Below, in pieces: positions 19,014 to 26,744 of a stretch of 64,000 nt of DNA (positions are counted from its first letter, which is position 1; each line of letters opens with the position of its first letter). The notes under the pieces were generated by a model. It did not search any database, was not told the DNA's origin, and saw nothing but the letters and a program-made list of their open reading frames with translations. The position numbers and the translations under genes were made by a program. The stretch is from Deltaproteobacteria bacterium (GTDB lineage: Bacteria; Myxococcota_A; Polyangia; GCA-2747355; JADLHG01), in the NCBI GenBank assembly GCA_020848905.1, contig JADLHG010000045.1, forward strand, positions 372,001 to 436,000, read 5' to 3'.

Positions 19014-20135
19014 TCAGCTGGCGGAGAAGTGCTTGGAGAGGCGCAACCGCTGGCCTTGGTAGTTCGACCCGAGCTCCCGCCCGTAGAGCGCCTCGGGGAC
19101 CGCGCTGTTGCGGAAGTAGCGCAGCCGGAAGAGCCGCTGGCCGTCCTGCAGGAGAAAGGGCACGTCGAGGTTGCGCACCTCGAGCACCACGCGCGCCCCC
19201 CCGCAGCCGAGGCCGAAGCCGCTGTCGAAGAAGCCCGCGTAGTGCGTGCGGAGCTCCCCGCTCTTCGCGTCGTAGGGGACCATCTCGGCGCACAGATGCG
19301 GGGGGATGATCACGCGCTGGTGCGACGAGCAGATGTAGAACTCTTCGGGCTGCAGCACCAACCGCTCGGAGGCGCGGTCGTGCGCCCGCACCGGCTCCCA
19401 GTAGAGGCCGTGGGGGTGGTCCAGACGGCGGAAGTCCACGGCGGGGGTCGAACGTTTCGCACGGTAGCCGATGATCTCGTCGTCGGGCGCGCCGGTCACC
19501 GCCACCGTCAAGAAGACGCCGTCGTCGATCGCCAGCTCGTCGGCCGCCAGCGGACGGCCCGCCTCATCGAGGACGAGCCCTCCCGCGGTGATCTCGGCGC
19601 GCAGCTCGTCGTCGGGGAGCGGCCGCACCGGTCCGCGACCGAGGCGTAGCTGCGAGAGGCTGTCGCCGGCGCGCAGGCGGACGGGGAAGGCGCGCGGTAC
19701 GAGCTCGAGATAGAGCGGCCCCGCGTAGCCGGCGGGGACGGCGTCGAACATGCTGCCCCGGTCCACGAGGAGTCGGGCGAGGATGTCGAGCCGCCCGGTG
19801 GAGCTCTTCGGGTTCGCGCTCGCCGAGAGGCCCTCGGGGAGCGCCAGCGCCTCGCAGAGCGGGATGACGTAGACCTTCCCCGTCTCGAGGAGCGCCCCGT
19901 CGCCGCCGGTGAGGTCGAGGCGGTCGAGGGTGAGTTCCTCGAGCAGCGTGGCCACCGGGGCGTGCACGGGCAGGAAGCTGTAGCGCGCGCGAAAGGCCAC
20001 CGGGCCGACGCGGAGGTCGAGGCTGTTGGGCTGGATCTGCCGCGGGTCGATCGCCGGCACGCCGCGGATCGCACCCGCCGAGACCAGCGCCCGCAGCTCT
20101 TGCATGGGCAGGATGCCCGAGGAACCCCGATGCAT
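19014..20135 (-). CDS. dcd: dCTP deaminase, two-domain type
   Basis: Converts dCTP to dUTP, supplying dTMP synthesis. The 373-aa protein is a tandem of two dCTP-deaminase/dUTPase folds, like the long alphaproteobacterial form rather than the ~190-aa E. coli one. The first half begins GILPMQELRALVSAGAI and carries the nucleotide-binding NPKSSTGRLDI and AGYAGPLYLEL with the catalytic Glu144. The second half repeats the pattern (FDSGFGL, then VVLEVRN). The ATG at 20135 is kept because the conserved GILP stretch follows it at once. It lies 26 bp after the PAS gene, so co-transcription is likely. Confidence 0.88.
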   Translation of the reverse strand: MHRGSSGILPMQELRALVSAGAIRGVPAIDPRQIQPNSLDLRVGPVAFRARYSFLPVHAPVATLLEELTLDRLDLTGGDGALLETGKVYVIPLCEALALPEGLSASANPKSSTGRLDILARLLVDRGSMFDAVPAGYAGPLYLELVPRAFPVRLRAGDSLSQLRLGRGPVRPLPDDELRAEITAGGLVLDEAGRPLAADELAIDDGVFLTVAVTGAPDDEIIGYRAKRSTPAVDFRRLDHPHGLYWEPVRAHDRASERLVLQPEEFYICSSHQRVIIPPHLCAEMVPYDAKSGELRTHYAGFFDSGFGLGCGGARVVLEVRNLDVPFLLQDGQRLFRLRYFRNSAVPEALYGRELGSNYQGQRLRLSKHFSAS

Positions 20136-20161
20136 GGCTTACCTTCGGATCTGGCCCACGT

Positions 20162-20692
20162 TCACACGATGCGGCCTCGCCGGAACTCCAGCAGCTCCTG
20201 CTGGACCTGCTGCAGCCGCTGGCTCGTCTCGAGGAGCGCCCGGGTGCGCCCGCGGAGCGTCTCCTTCAGCTCCTCGCGCTCGCGCTCTACGCCCTCCTTC
20301 AGCTCCTGGTAGCGCGTCTGCAGCTCCAGCTCCTCCGTCATGTTGCGCTGCACCTCGACCGCCCCGGCCAGCACGCCCCCCTCGTCGTAGATCGGGACTG
20401 CCGAGAGGTTGAAGGTCAGGATGTTCCCGCTGCGCGCGGCGTGCCCCGTGATGCCTTCGAGCTGGGTCGCCCCGCGCTCCTGCCAGCACTGCTTGGCGAT
20501 GCACCGCTCCTTGCAGATCTCGAGGCGCAGCACGTCGTAACACTTCTTGCCGCGCAGGTTGCGGGCCACGCCCTTGGGCATCAGCGCGGCGAAGGCCTTG
20601 TTGTAGTGGAGGATCGTGCGCTCGGTATCCACGACGAAGAAGCTGTCGAGGATCGCGTCGGCGATCCCGGTGACGGTATCGAGCCAGCTCAC
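20162..20692 (-). CDS. PAS-domain protein with Cys cluster
   Basis: Starts at GTG 20692 (VSWLDTVTGIADAIL); the frame stays open upstream but that part is out of character. A PAS domain spans about residues 5-125 (SFFVVDTERTILHYNKAF ... GGVLAGAVEVQRNMTE). It contains CYDVLRLEICKERCIAKQC, four Cys in the region where PAS domains bind ligand; many PAS proteins of sulfate reducers and relatives have similar CxxxC patterns. The tail (130-176) is a coiled coil rich in Glu and Leu. There is no kinase, GGDEF or DNA-binding output, so it must signal through partners. It sits between the J-domain gene and dcd. Confidence 0.7.
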   Translation of the reverse strand: MSWLDTVTGIADAILDSFFVVDTERTILHYNKAFAALMPKGVARNLRGKKCYDVLRLEICKERCIAKQCWQERGATQLEGITGHAARSGNILTFNLSAVPIYDEGGVLAGAVEVQRNMTEELELQTRYQELKEGVEREREELKETLRGRTRALLETSQRLQQVQQELLEFRRGRIV

Positions 20693-20738
20693 GCGCGCAG
20701 CATAACACAGGGCACGGGCCGGGAAAGTGGGCCCCGCG

Positions 20739-22595
20739 TCAGGCCTCCCGGCGGAAGCGCCGGCGGATCCGGTAGCGGAGCATCTCCACCGCGTCCACCT
20801 CGGTGATCGGAGCGTCTTCGACCAACCGCACGGTGAAGCGCTGCTCCGCGAGCTCGGCGAGGGGGGTCCCGAGCGAGCATTTCGCGCGTCCCTGGAAGAG
20901 CTGCACCTGGCCGCGCCGGAGCGGCAGCTCGTGGCGCTCGAGCAGGTCCTCGCAGAAGCGACGCTTGAGCTCACCGACGGTGAGGCGCTCCACCTGCGAG
21001 GGGACGAGCTGGATCCCTACGGTGGCGCGCGCCAGGCGGAAGGACCACTCCGAGACGAGCTCGAGGTCGAGGTACGCGGCGTTCAGCACGGCCTGTACGT
21101 CCTCCCCCTTGGGGAGGAAGTAGCTCTGCTCGATCGCCCCGCAGCGCGGACAGACGAGGGCCCGCAGGTTGTCCAGGCCCCGGGTCCGGTAGAGCGGCAG
21201 GGTGAAGACCTGCGCCCGGCACGCGGTGCAGCGCCACGGATCGCCGAGGACCTGCAGGACGCGCCGGAGCTCCCGCCGGACCGCCGAGGCGCGGAGCGCG
21301 GCGGGCAGCCCTTCGCGGAGGAGCTCGTCGCGAAAGCGCAGTCCGAGCCGGGCCAGCGTCGGCGTGGCGCGACGGACGCCGTACTCGACCACGTGGCAGA
21401 GCTCGCCGAGGACCCGCTCGAGCGGTGCCGGCGTCTCGTCCCGCTTGCCGAGCGCGTCGAAGCGCAGCTTGAGCCCGTCGAAGGTCTCGAGCCCCGCGAC
21501 GCCGAAGGGGGAGAGCTCCGAGACGTGAGCTAGCAGGAGCAACCGGAGCTGGGCCGGCTGCTCGCTCGCGAGCTCCTCGAGCCAGCGGGCCCGGCGCAGC
21601 GCGGCGGGGCCGACCGCGACCGCGGCGAGCTCCTCGAGGCTCAGGCGCACGAGCCGCTTGCCCGCGTACGGGTCGAAGGTGCGGTCGAGCGCTCTGCCCC
21701 CGGCCTTGCCGTCGCGCGGCGCGCTGAGGTCGCGGTTGTGACGTTTCACTTCGGCCTCCAGCAGGCGAATGGCCTGCACGATCTCGGCGTGGCTGTCGTC
21801 GACGCGTCGGGCGAGGGCCGCCTTCAGCTCGGCGACGAGGTCCTCGCCGCGGGCCGCGGCCGCTTGCACGCTCCGCCAGAGCCGGTGCGTGGAGGTGCGC
21901 TCGAGCGCCGCACGCTCCTCCTCGAGGTTGCGGAGGACGGTCTGGAACCACTGCAAGCGCTCCTCGAGCTCGCGGAGCTGCGCGTCGAGGCTCGCCTCGG
22001 GGTCGTCGAGCTCTCCCCCCTTCGCCTGCTCCTCGAGCGCGCGGAGCCCGGGGAGGTCAGCGCCCCGGTAGAGGCTGTTGATGCGGGTCATCAGGGCGCC
22101 GAACCGGCGTTGCTCCTCCTCGGTGCGCGCCAGGTCGGGGTGGAAGCGCTTCACGAGCCGTCGAAAGGCAGCGCGCAGGCGATCGTCGGGGCACGGCTCC
22201 TCGAGCGCCACGGGGTCGTCGCCGACGGGCCTCTCTGCTTCGCGCTGCAGCCGCTCCGCCTCGCGCGCTCTCTGTCGCTCGAGCCGCGTGGCGCGGGCGG
22301 AGATCGCCTCGCCGGGCTCTTCCTCGAGGAGCTCGACCCACCGTTCGAGGTGTCGGATCAGCGCCCGGCTCCGACCGAGGGCGGCGTCCTCGTCCGCCAC
22401 GCGCTGCCGGTAGCGCGCCTCGAACGCGGCGAGCTCGCCGCGAAGGGTCTCGACCTCGCAGTCGAGCGTCGCTATCGCGTCGCGTAGCGCTTCGAGGGAC
22501 GCCTGCAGGTCGCGTCGGCGGAGGCGCTCGGGGGTCTCCGCCACCACGAGATCCGTGACGCGGGCCCGGCGCGTCTGAGGGCGTGAAGCGGCCAT
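20739..22595 (-). CDS. J-domain, coiled-coil and zinc-ribbon protein
   Basis: The 618-aa protein starts at ATG 22595 (MAASRPQTRRARV). An amino coiled coil (about 22-125) leads into a J-domain (about 135-180) with an intact HPD at 152-154, so it should stimulate an Hsp70 ATPase. A long coiled coil follows (about 180-310), then a globular part with a CxxC-x22-CxxC ribbon (C456, C459, C482, C485). The final 110 residues contain two similar strand-rich blocks around VERLTVGELKRRF. It has no DnaJ G/F or standard zinc region, so it is a specialised co-chaperone. It is 46 bp upstream of the PAS gene on the same strand. Confidence 0.7.
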   Translation of the reverse strand: MAASRPQTRRARVTDLVVAETPERLRRRDLQASLEALRDAIATLDCEVETLRGELAAFEARYRQRVADEDAALGRSRALIRHLERWVELLEEEPGEAISARATRLERQRAREAERLQREAERPVGDDPVALEEPCPDDRLRAAFRRLVKRFHPDLARTEEEQRRFGALMTRINSLYRGADLPGLRALEEQAKGGELDDPEASLDAQLRELEERLQWFQTVLRNLEEERAALERTSTHRLWRSVQAAAARGEDLVAELKAALARRVDDSHAEIVQAIRLLEAEVKRHNRDLSAPRDGKAGGRALDRTFDPYAGKRLVRLSLEELAAVAVGPAALRRARWLEELASEQPAQLRLLLLAHVSELSPFGVAGLETFDGLKLRFDALGKRDETPAPLERVLGELCHVVEYGVRRATPTLARLGLRFRDELLREGLPAALRASAVRRELRRVLQVLGDPWRCTACRAQVFTLPLYRTRGLDNLRALVCPRCGAIEQSYFLPKGEDVQAVLNAAYLDLELVSEWSFRLARATVGIQLVPSQVERLTVGELKRRFCEDLLERHELPLRRGQVQLFQGRAKCSLGTPLAELAEQRFTVRLVEDAPITEVDAVEMLRYRIRRRFRREA

Positions 22596-23047
22596 GAGGC
22601 GCCGAGCATACCGACGGCCCCTCGCCGGCCGCAAGCTGCCCGTGGCGCCGGCCAAGGGTGAGATCGAGAACCGTCGGACAAGGGTGCGCGGGGAGGTGGT
22701 GACACTGGCCAGGGGTGGTCGCCGACGTCGTGCAGGCGCGCGTTGGGCCGATGGGCGAGGGTGGCGGGGGGGAGCGCGAGCGGCGGTGAACGCGCGCGGG
22801 GGGTTTGGGGTGAGCCAGACCGCGGGCGGCAGTGGGCGCATACGGAGGGCGGGGATGGATCGGTGCGGCGGGAAGAATGGCTGGCGACGGGAGGCGGGCG
22901 CGAGCACGAGCGGTGGTGGGCGCACGCGGAGGGCAGGGGTGTACCGGTGCGGCGGGGAGGGGTGTTGTTGGTCGTGTTTTTTTGTGTTGTTCGTGCAAGG
23001 ACCTCTCTTGACGTCAGACCAGCTAATTGATAGTATTAGCCGTATTC
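22596..23047. other. Non-coding, G-rich intergenic region
   Basis: About 450 bp between the divergent J-domain gene and the RAYT gene. The plus strand is very G-rich with poor coding character; frames open here look like compositional artefacts. It holds two copies of an imperfect 43-bp repeat (listed separately) and ends in an AT-rich stretch (22975-23050) that probably contains the RAYT promoter. Confidence 0.6.
22832..22958 (+). repeat. Two imperfect 43-bp direct repeats upstream of the RAYT
   Basis: Copies at 22832-22874 and 22916-22958 share GTGGGCGCA..CGGAGGGC, GGGGTG/GGGATG and CGGTGCGGCGGG, about 85 percent alike with an 84-bp period. A weaker partial copy may lie before 22800. They are not clear palindromes, unlike classic REP elements. 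Confidence 0.65.
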
Positions 23048-23797
23048 ATGATAGCACGCAAACGAAAACCCTCCTCGGGAGATGACCGGCTTTCGGGCAC
23101 GCGTCTGCCGGCGGGTTCTGCGAAGCAGCTCCCGTTGCCACTGCGGGAGGCGACGGGGTGGGGCGGAAAGCGGAAGGGCGCTGGAAGGAAGAAGAAGCCG
23201 GGCAGCGGCCTGCCCCATCGGATGCGGCCGCGGCTCGCGAGCCGTTTTCCGGTGCACGTGACGATGAAGGTCGTGTCAGACCTGCCCAACCTGCGGGCGA
23301 AGCCGCAGCTCCGGGTGATCGAGGGCGCATTTCGGGCGGCGCTCGGCCGCCACGGGCTCAATCTCGCCCACTACTCGATCCAGAAGAACCACCTCCACCT
23401 CATCACCGAGGCCAAGGACCGGGACGTCCTGATGAAGGGGCTCAGGGGCCTGGCGATTCGCCTCGCCCGGCGACTCAACGATAGCCTCGCGCGGCACGGG
23501 CGGGTCTTCGCGGACCGCTACCACCAGCGCATCTTGCGCACGCCGAGCGAGACGAAGCATGCCGTCGCCTACGTGCTCCAGAACCGACGGAAGCACTGCG
23601 TGCAGCGCGGCAAGTGGGTGCCCAGGCGCGAGCTCGACCCGTGCTCCTCGGCGCGCTATCTCAAGGGCGGCTGGAAGGACCTCGCGCCGGTTCCGCCCTC
23701 GGGAGAGCCTACGGTCGGCGAGCCACGAACCTGGCTCCTGCACACGGGCTGGAAGCTTCGAGGGAGGCTGCGTACAGACGACGTTCCAGGACGGTGA
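23048..23797 (+). CDS. REP-associated tyrosine transposase-like protein (RAYT, Y1/HUH)
   Basis: Single-strand DNA nuclease family related to IS200/IS605 TnpA. The ATG at 23048 gives MIARKRKP; a TTG at 23027 adds seven residues. The Lys/Arg/Gly-rich GWGGKRKGAGRKKK (38-51) is typical of the large bacterial RAYT group. HVTMKV forms the first strand, NHLHLI (H115, H117) is the HUH metal site, and FADRYHQRILRTPSE and YVLQNRRKH follow; Y158 or Y175 is the nucleophile candidate. No terminal inverted repeats or second ORF are seen, so it is a solo domesticated-type gene rather than an active insertion sequence. Confidence 0.85.
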   Translation: MIARKRKPSSGDDRLSGTRLPAGSAKQLPLPLREATGWGGKRKGAGRKKKPGSGLPHRMRPRLASRFPVHVTMKVVSDLPNLRAKPQLRVIEGAFRAALGRHGLNLAHYSIQKNHLHLITEAKDRDVLMKGLRGLAIRLARRLNDSLARHGRVFADRYHQRILRTPSETKHAVAYVLQNRRKHCVQRGKWVPRRELDPCSSARYLKGGWKDLAPVPPSGEPTVGEPRTWLLHTGWKLRGRLRTDDVPGR

Positions 23798-24021
23798 GTT
23801 TCGAGAGGACGGCCTACGCCCGTGTGTGCCCGCCGCCGCACCGATTCCTCCTCCCCCTCGTCAGCCATTCTCCCCGACGCACCGTTCTCCCCGCTCACGG
23901 TCGTGTGCGCTCGCTGACGCTCCGCCGCGCGGCCGACCTCGCGACCGCCTCCGCCGAAGGGGGCCGGGTCAAGGCGTATGACCAATCATCGTGGATCACG
24001 CCCGACGCGCCCAAGACACCG

Positions 24022-24051
24022 TTGGTGCGCGGAGCTATCCGTCGATATAAT
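24022..24051 (+). promoter_or_regulatory. Candidate sigma-70 promoter for leuS
   Basis: TTGGTG at 24022-24027 and a perfect TATAAT at 24046-24051, separated by 18 bp, lie 31 bp before the leuS ATG. The consensus -10 in such GC-rich DNA is notable. The preceding 220 bp after the RAYT gene show nothing else recognisable. Confidence 0.6.
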
Positions 24052-24082
24052 CCACCTCATTTTTTCACGGGACTGAACCTGC

Positions 24083-26695
24083 ATGCGCTACGAGCCCGCC
24101 GTCGTCGAACCCAAGTGGCAGCGATACTGGGAGGAGAGCCGCCTCTTCGCCGCCCCGGACTGCGACCCGACCCGACCGAAGTACTACATCCTCGACATGT
24201 TCCCCTACCCGAGCGGGGCGGGCCTGCACGTCGGCCACCCCGAGGGCTACACCGCGACGGACATCCTGGCGCGCTACAAGCGCATGCGCGGCTTCAACGT
24301 GCTGCACCCGATGGGCTACGACGCCTTCGGGCTGCCGGCGGAGAACTACGCCATCAAGACCGGCATCCACCCGCGCATCACCACAGCGCAGAACATCGGT
24401 CGCATCCGCGAGCAGATCAAACGCCTCGGCTTCTCCTACGACTGGGCGCGCGAGGTGGACACCACCGACCCGGGCTATTACCGCTGGACGCAGTGGATCT
24501 TCCTCCAGCTCTTCAAGAAGGGGCTCGCGTACCAGGACACCGTGCCGATCAACTGGTGCCCGTCGTGCAAGACGGGCCTCGCCAACGAGGAGGTCAAGAA
24601 CGGCCGCTGCGACCGCTGCAACCAGCTCGTCAGCCGGCGTGGCCTGCGCCAGTGGATGTTCCGCATCACGGCCTACGCCGAGGCGCTGCTCGACGGACTC
24701 GAGGCGCTCGACTGGCCCGAGCCGATCAAGAAGATGCAGCAGGACTGGATCGGGCGCTCGACCGGGGCGGACGTCGTCTTCGCGCTGGCCGATCCTCCGG
24801 CGGGCGTGGACCCGGGGCTCACCATCTACACCACGCGCCCGGACACGCTCTTCGGGGCGACGTACATGGTCCTCTCGCCGGAGCACGCGCTCGTGGAGAA
24901 GATCACCACGCCCGGGCAGCAGGTGGCGGTGAAGGCCTACGTCGAGGCGGCCTCGCACAAGAGCGACCTGCAGCGCACGGAGCTGACCAAGACCAAGACG
25001 GGGGTCTTCACCGGGGCGTACGCCATCAACCCGGTCAACGGCGCGCGCGTCCCGATCTGGATCGCCGACTACGTGCTGATGGGCTACGGCACCGGCGCGA
25101 TCATGGCCGTGCCGGCGCACGACCAGAGGGACTACGAGTTCGCACGCACCTTCGAGCTGCCCATCGTGCAGGTCGTGCGGCCTCCCGAGGGCCAGGTCCT
25201 CCCCGAGGGAGCGGCCTTCGCCGACGAGGGCACGGCGATGAACTCGGGGCGCTTCGACGGGCTCTCGACCGCCGAGTTCAAGCGGCAGGTGGTGGCCTGG
25301 CTCGAGAGCGAGGGGCGCGGCCGGGGCGTGGTGCGCTACAAGCTGCGCGACTGGGTCTTCTCGCGGCAGCGCTACTGGGGCGAGCCGATCCCGCTCGTGC
25401 ACTGTGGGGCGTGCGGCGTGGTCCCCGTCCCCGAGGAGGAGCTCCCGCTTCTGCTCCCCGAGATCGAGCGCTACGAGCCGACCGGCACGGGCGAATCGCC
25501 CCTCGCCGCCGTGGAGAGCTGGGTGCAGACGAGCTGTCCGAGCTGCCACGGCCCCGCGCGGCGCGAGACCAACACCATGCCCCAGTGGGCCGGGAGCTGC
25601 TGGTACTACCTGCGCTACATCGACGCGCGAAACGAGCGCGCGCTCGCGGACCCGGAGAAGGAACGCTACTGGATGCCGGTCGACCTCTACGTGGGAGGCG
25701 CCGAGCACGCGGTCCTGCACCTGCTCTACTCGCGCTTCTGGCACCGCGTGCTGCACGAGCTCGGCGTGGTCTCGACCGCCGAGCCCTTCCAGGCGCTGCG
25801 CAACCAGGGGATGATCCTGGGCTTCAGCTACCGCTATCTCGAGGACGAGCAGGGGGGGGCCTATCCGACCTCGGCGGGGACGCTGAAGGAGGACCGGTGG
25901 ACGCTCAAGGCGAGCGGCGCGGAGGTGATGGAGAAGTGGGTCCCTACGGCCGAGGTGAAGTGGGAGGGCGAGTCGCCGCGGCACCCCGCGCACCCGGAGC
26001 TCGAGCTGGAAGCCTTCGTCACCAAGATGTCCAAGGCGCGCGGTAACGTGGTCAACCCGGACGAGATCATCGACGAGTACGGCGCGGACGTGCTGCGGCT
26101 CTACGAGATGTTCATGGGGCCCTTCGAGGCCTCGTGCCCCTGGAACACGCGCGACATCGAGGGGGTCAACCGCTTCCTGCACCGCGCGTGGCGGGTCTTC
26201 GGCGAGGACCGTCGAGGAGCCGCGTCGGACCCCGACGAGCTCTCGCGCCTCCGACACAAGATCGTGAAGAAGGTCACGAGCGACCTCGAGACGATGGGGT
26301 TCAACACGGCGATCGCCCAGCTCATGACCTACGTGAACGAGCTGACGAAGCAGCCGAAGAGCCACCCCGAGGACCTGAAGACCCTCGCGCTCCTGCTCGG
26401 TCCCTTCACACCGCACTTCGCCGAGGAGGTCTGGAGCCAGCTCGGGCACGCCCCCAGCATCTCGCGCGAGGCGTGGCCCACCTACGACGAGGCGCTCACG
26501 CACGACGAGCTGGTGACCCTGGTGGTCCAGGTGAACGGCAAGAAGCGCGGCACCTGCGAGGTTCCGGCCGGGATCGACGAGGTGGGGGCGCTCGCCGTGG
26601 CCCGCGAGGCCGTCGCGAGCTATCTCGAGGGGAAGAGGGTAGTGAAGGAGATCTACATCGCCCGGTCGAAGCTCGTGAACGTGGTGGTCGCGTAG
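24083..26695 (+). CDS. leuS: Leucyl-tRNA synthetase
   Basis: Class I synthetase for tRNA-Leu. HVGH at 49-52 is the HIGH motif. TTRPDTLFG and GTGAIMAVPAHDQRDYEF mark the editing domain with its conserved Thr-rich and Asp sites. CPSC...CDRC (about 155-175) and a second CPSC near residue 493 are zinc-type clusters. The KMSKS loop reads KMSKARGN (648-655), with Ala in place of the last Ser. The end of the protein is the usual anticodon and LeuRS carboxyl domain (VQVNGKKRG). The length, 870 aa, is normal for a bacterial enzyme. The methyltransferase/MTHFR gene begins 49 bp downstream. Confidence 0.97.
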   Translation: MRYEPAVVEPKWQRYWEESRLFAAPDCDPTRPKYYILDMFPYPSGAGLHVGHPEGYTATDILARYKRMRGFNVLHPMGYDAFGLPAENYAIKTGIHPRITTAQNIGRIREQIKRLGFSYDWAREVDTTDPGYYRWTQWIFLQLFKKGLAYQDTVPINWCPSCKTGLANEEVKNGRCDRCNQLVSRRGLRQWMFRITAYAEALLDGLEALDWPEPIKKMQQDWIGRSTGADVVFALADPPAGVDPGLTIYTTRPDTLFGATYMVLSPEHALVEKITTPGQQVAVKAYVEAASHKSDLQRTELTKTKTGVFTGAYAINPVNGARVPIWIADYVLMGYGTGAIMAVPAHDQRDYEFARTFELPIVQVVRPPEGQVLPEGAAFADEGTAMNSGRFDGLSTAEFKRQVVAWLESEGRGRGVVRYKLRDWVFSRQRYWGEPIPLVHCGACGVVPVPEEELPLLLPEIERYEPTGTGESPLAAVESWVQTSCPSCHGPARRETNTMPQWAGSCWYYLRYIDARNERALADPEKERYWMPVDLYVGGAEHAVLHLLYSRFWHRVLHELGVVSTAEPFQALRNQGMILGFSYRYLEDEQGGAYPTSAGTLKEDRWTLKASGAEVMEKWVPTAEVKWEGESPRHPAHPELELEAFVTKMSKARGNVVNPDEIIDEYGADVLRLYEMFMGPFEASCPWNTRDIEGVNRFLHRAWRVFGEDRRGAASDPDELSRLRHKIVKKVTSDLETMGFNTAIAQLMTYVNELTKQPKSHPEDLKTLALLLGPFTPHFAEEVWSQLGHAPSISREAWPTYDEALTHDELVTLVVQVNGKKRGTCEVPAGIDEVGALAVAREAVASYLEGKRVVKEIYIARSKLVNVVVA

Positions 26696-26744
26696 ATTCC
26701 GCGGCGGGCCCCAACGAGCGAAAGACACGGACAAGGAGAGCAGC

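Noticed and set aside
19014-20135. Phage-defence dCTP deaminase
   Set aside because: It has the two-domain housekeeping form with no fused sensor, and no other defence gene is near.
20693-20974. Extension of the PAS protein upstream of 20692
   Set aside because: Ser/Arg-rich and inside the J-domain gene in another frame; the PAS fold begins right after GTG 20692.
22596-23026. Protein-coding frames in the G-rich gap
   Set aside because: Gly/Arg-rich translations without motifs, and the region contains imperfect repeats not in a constant frame.
23048-23797. Complete IS200/IS605 element
   Set aside because: No TnpB, no end hairpins and the RAYT-type amino end; more like a domesticated single gene.
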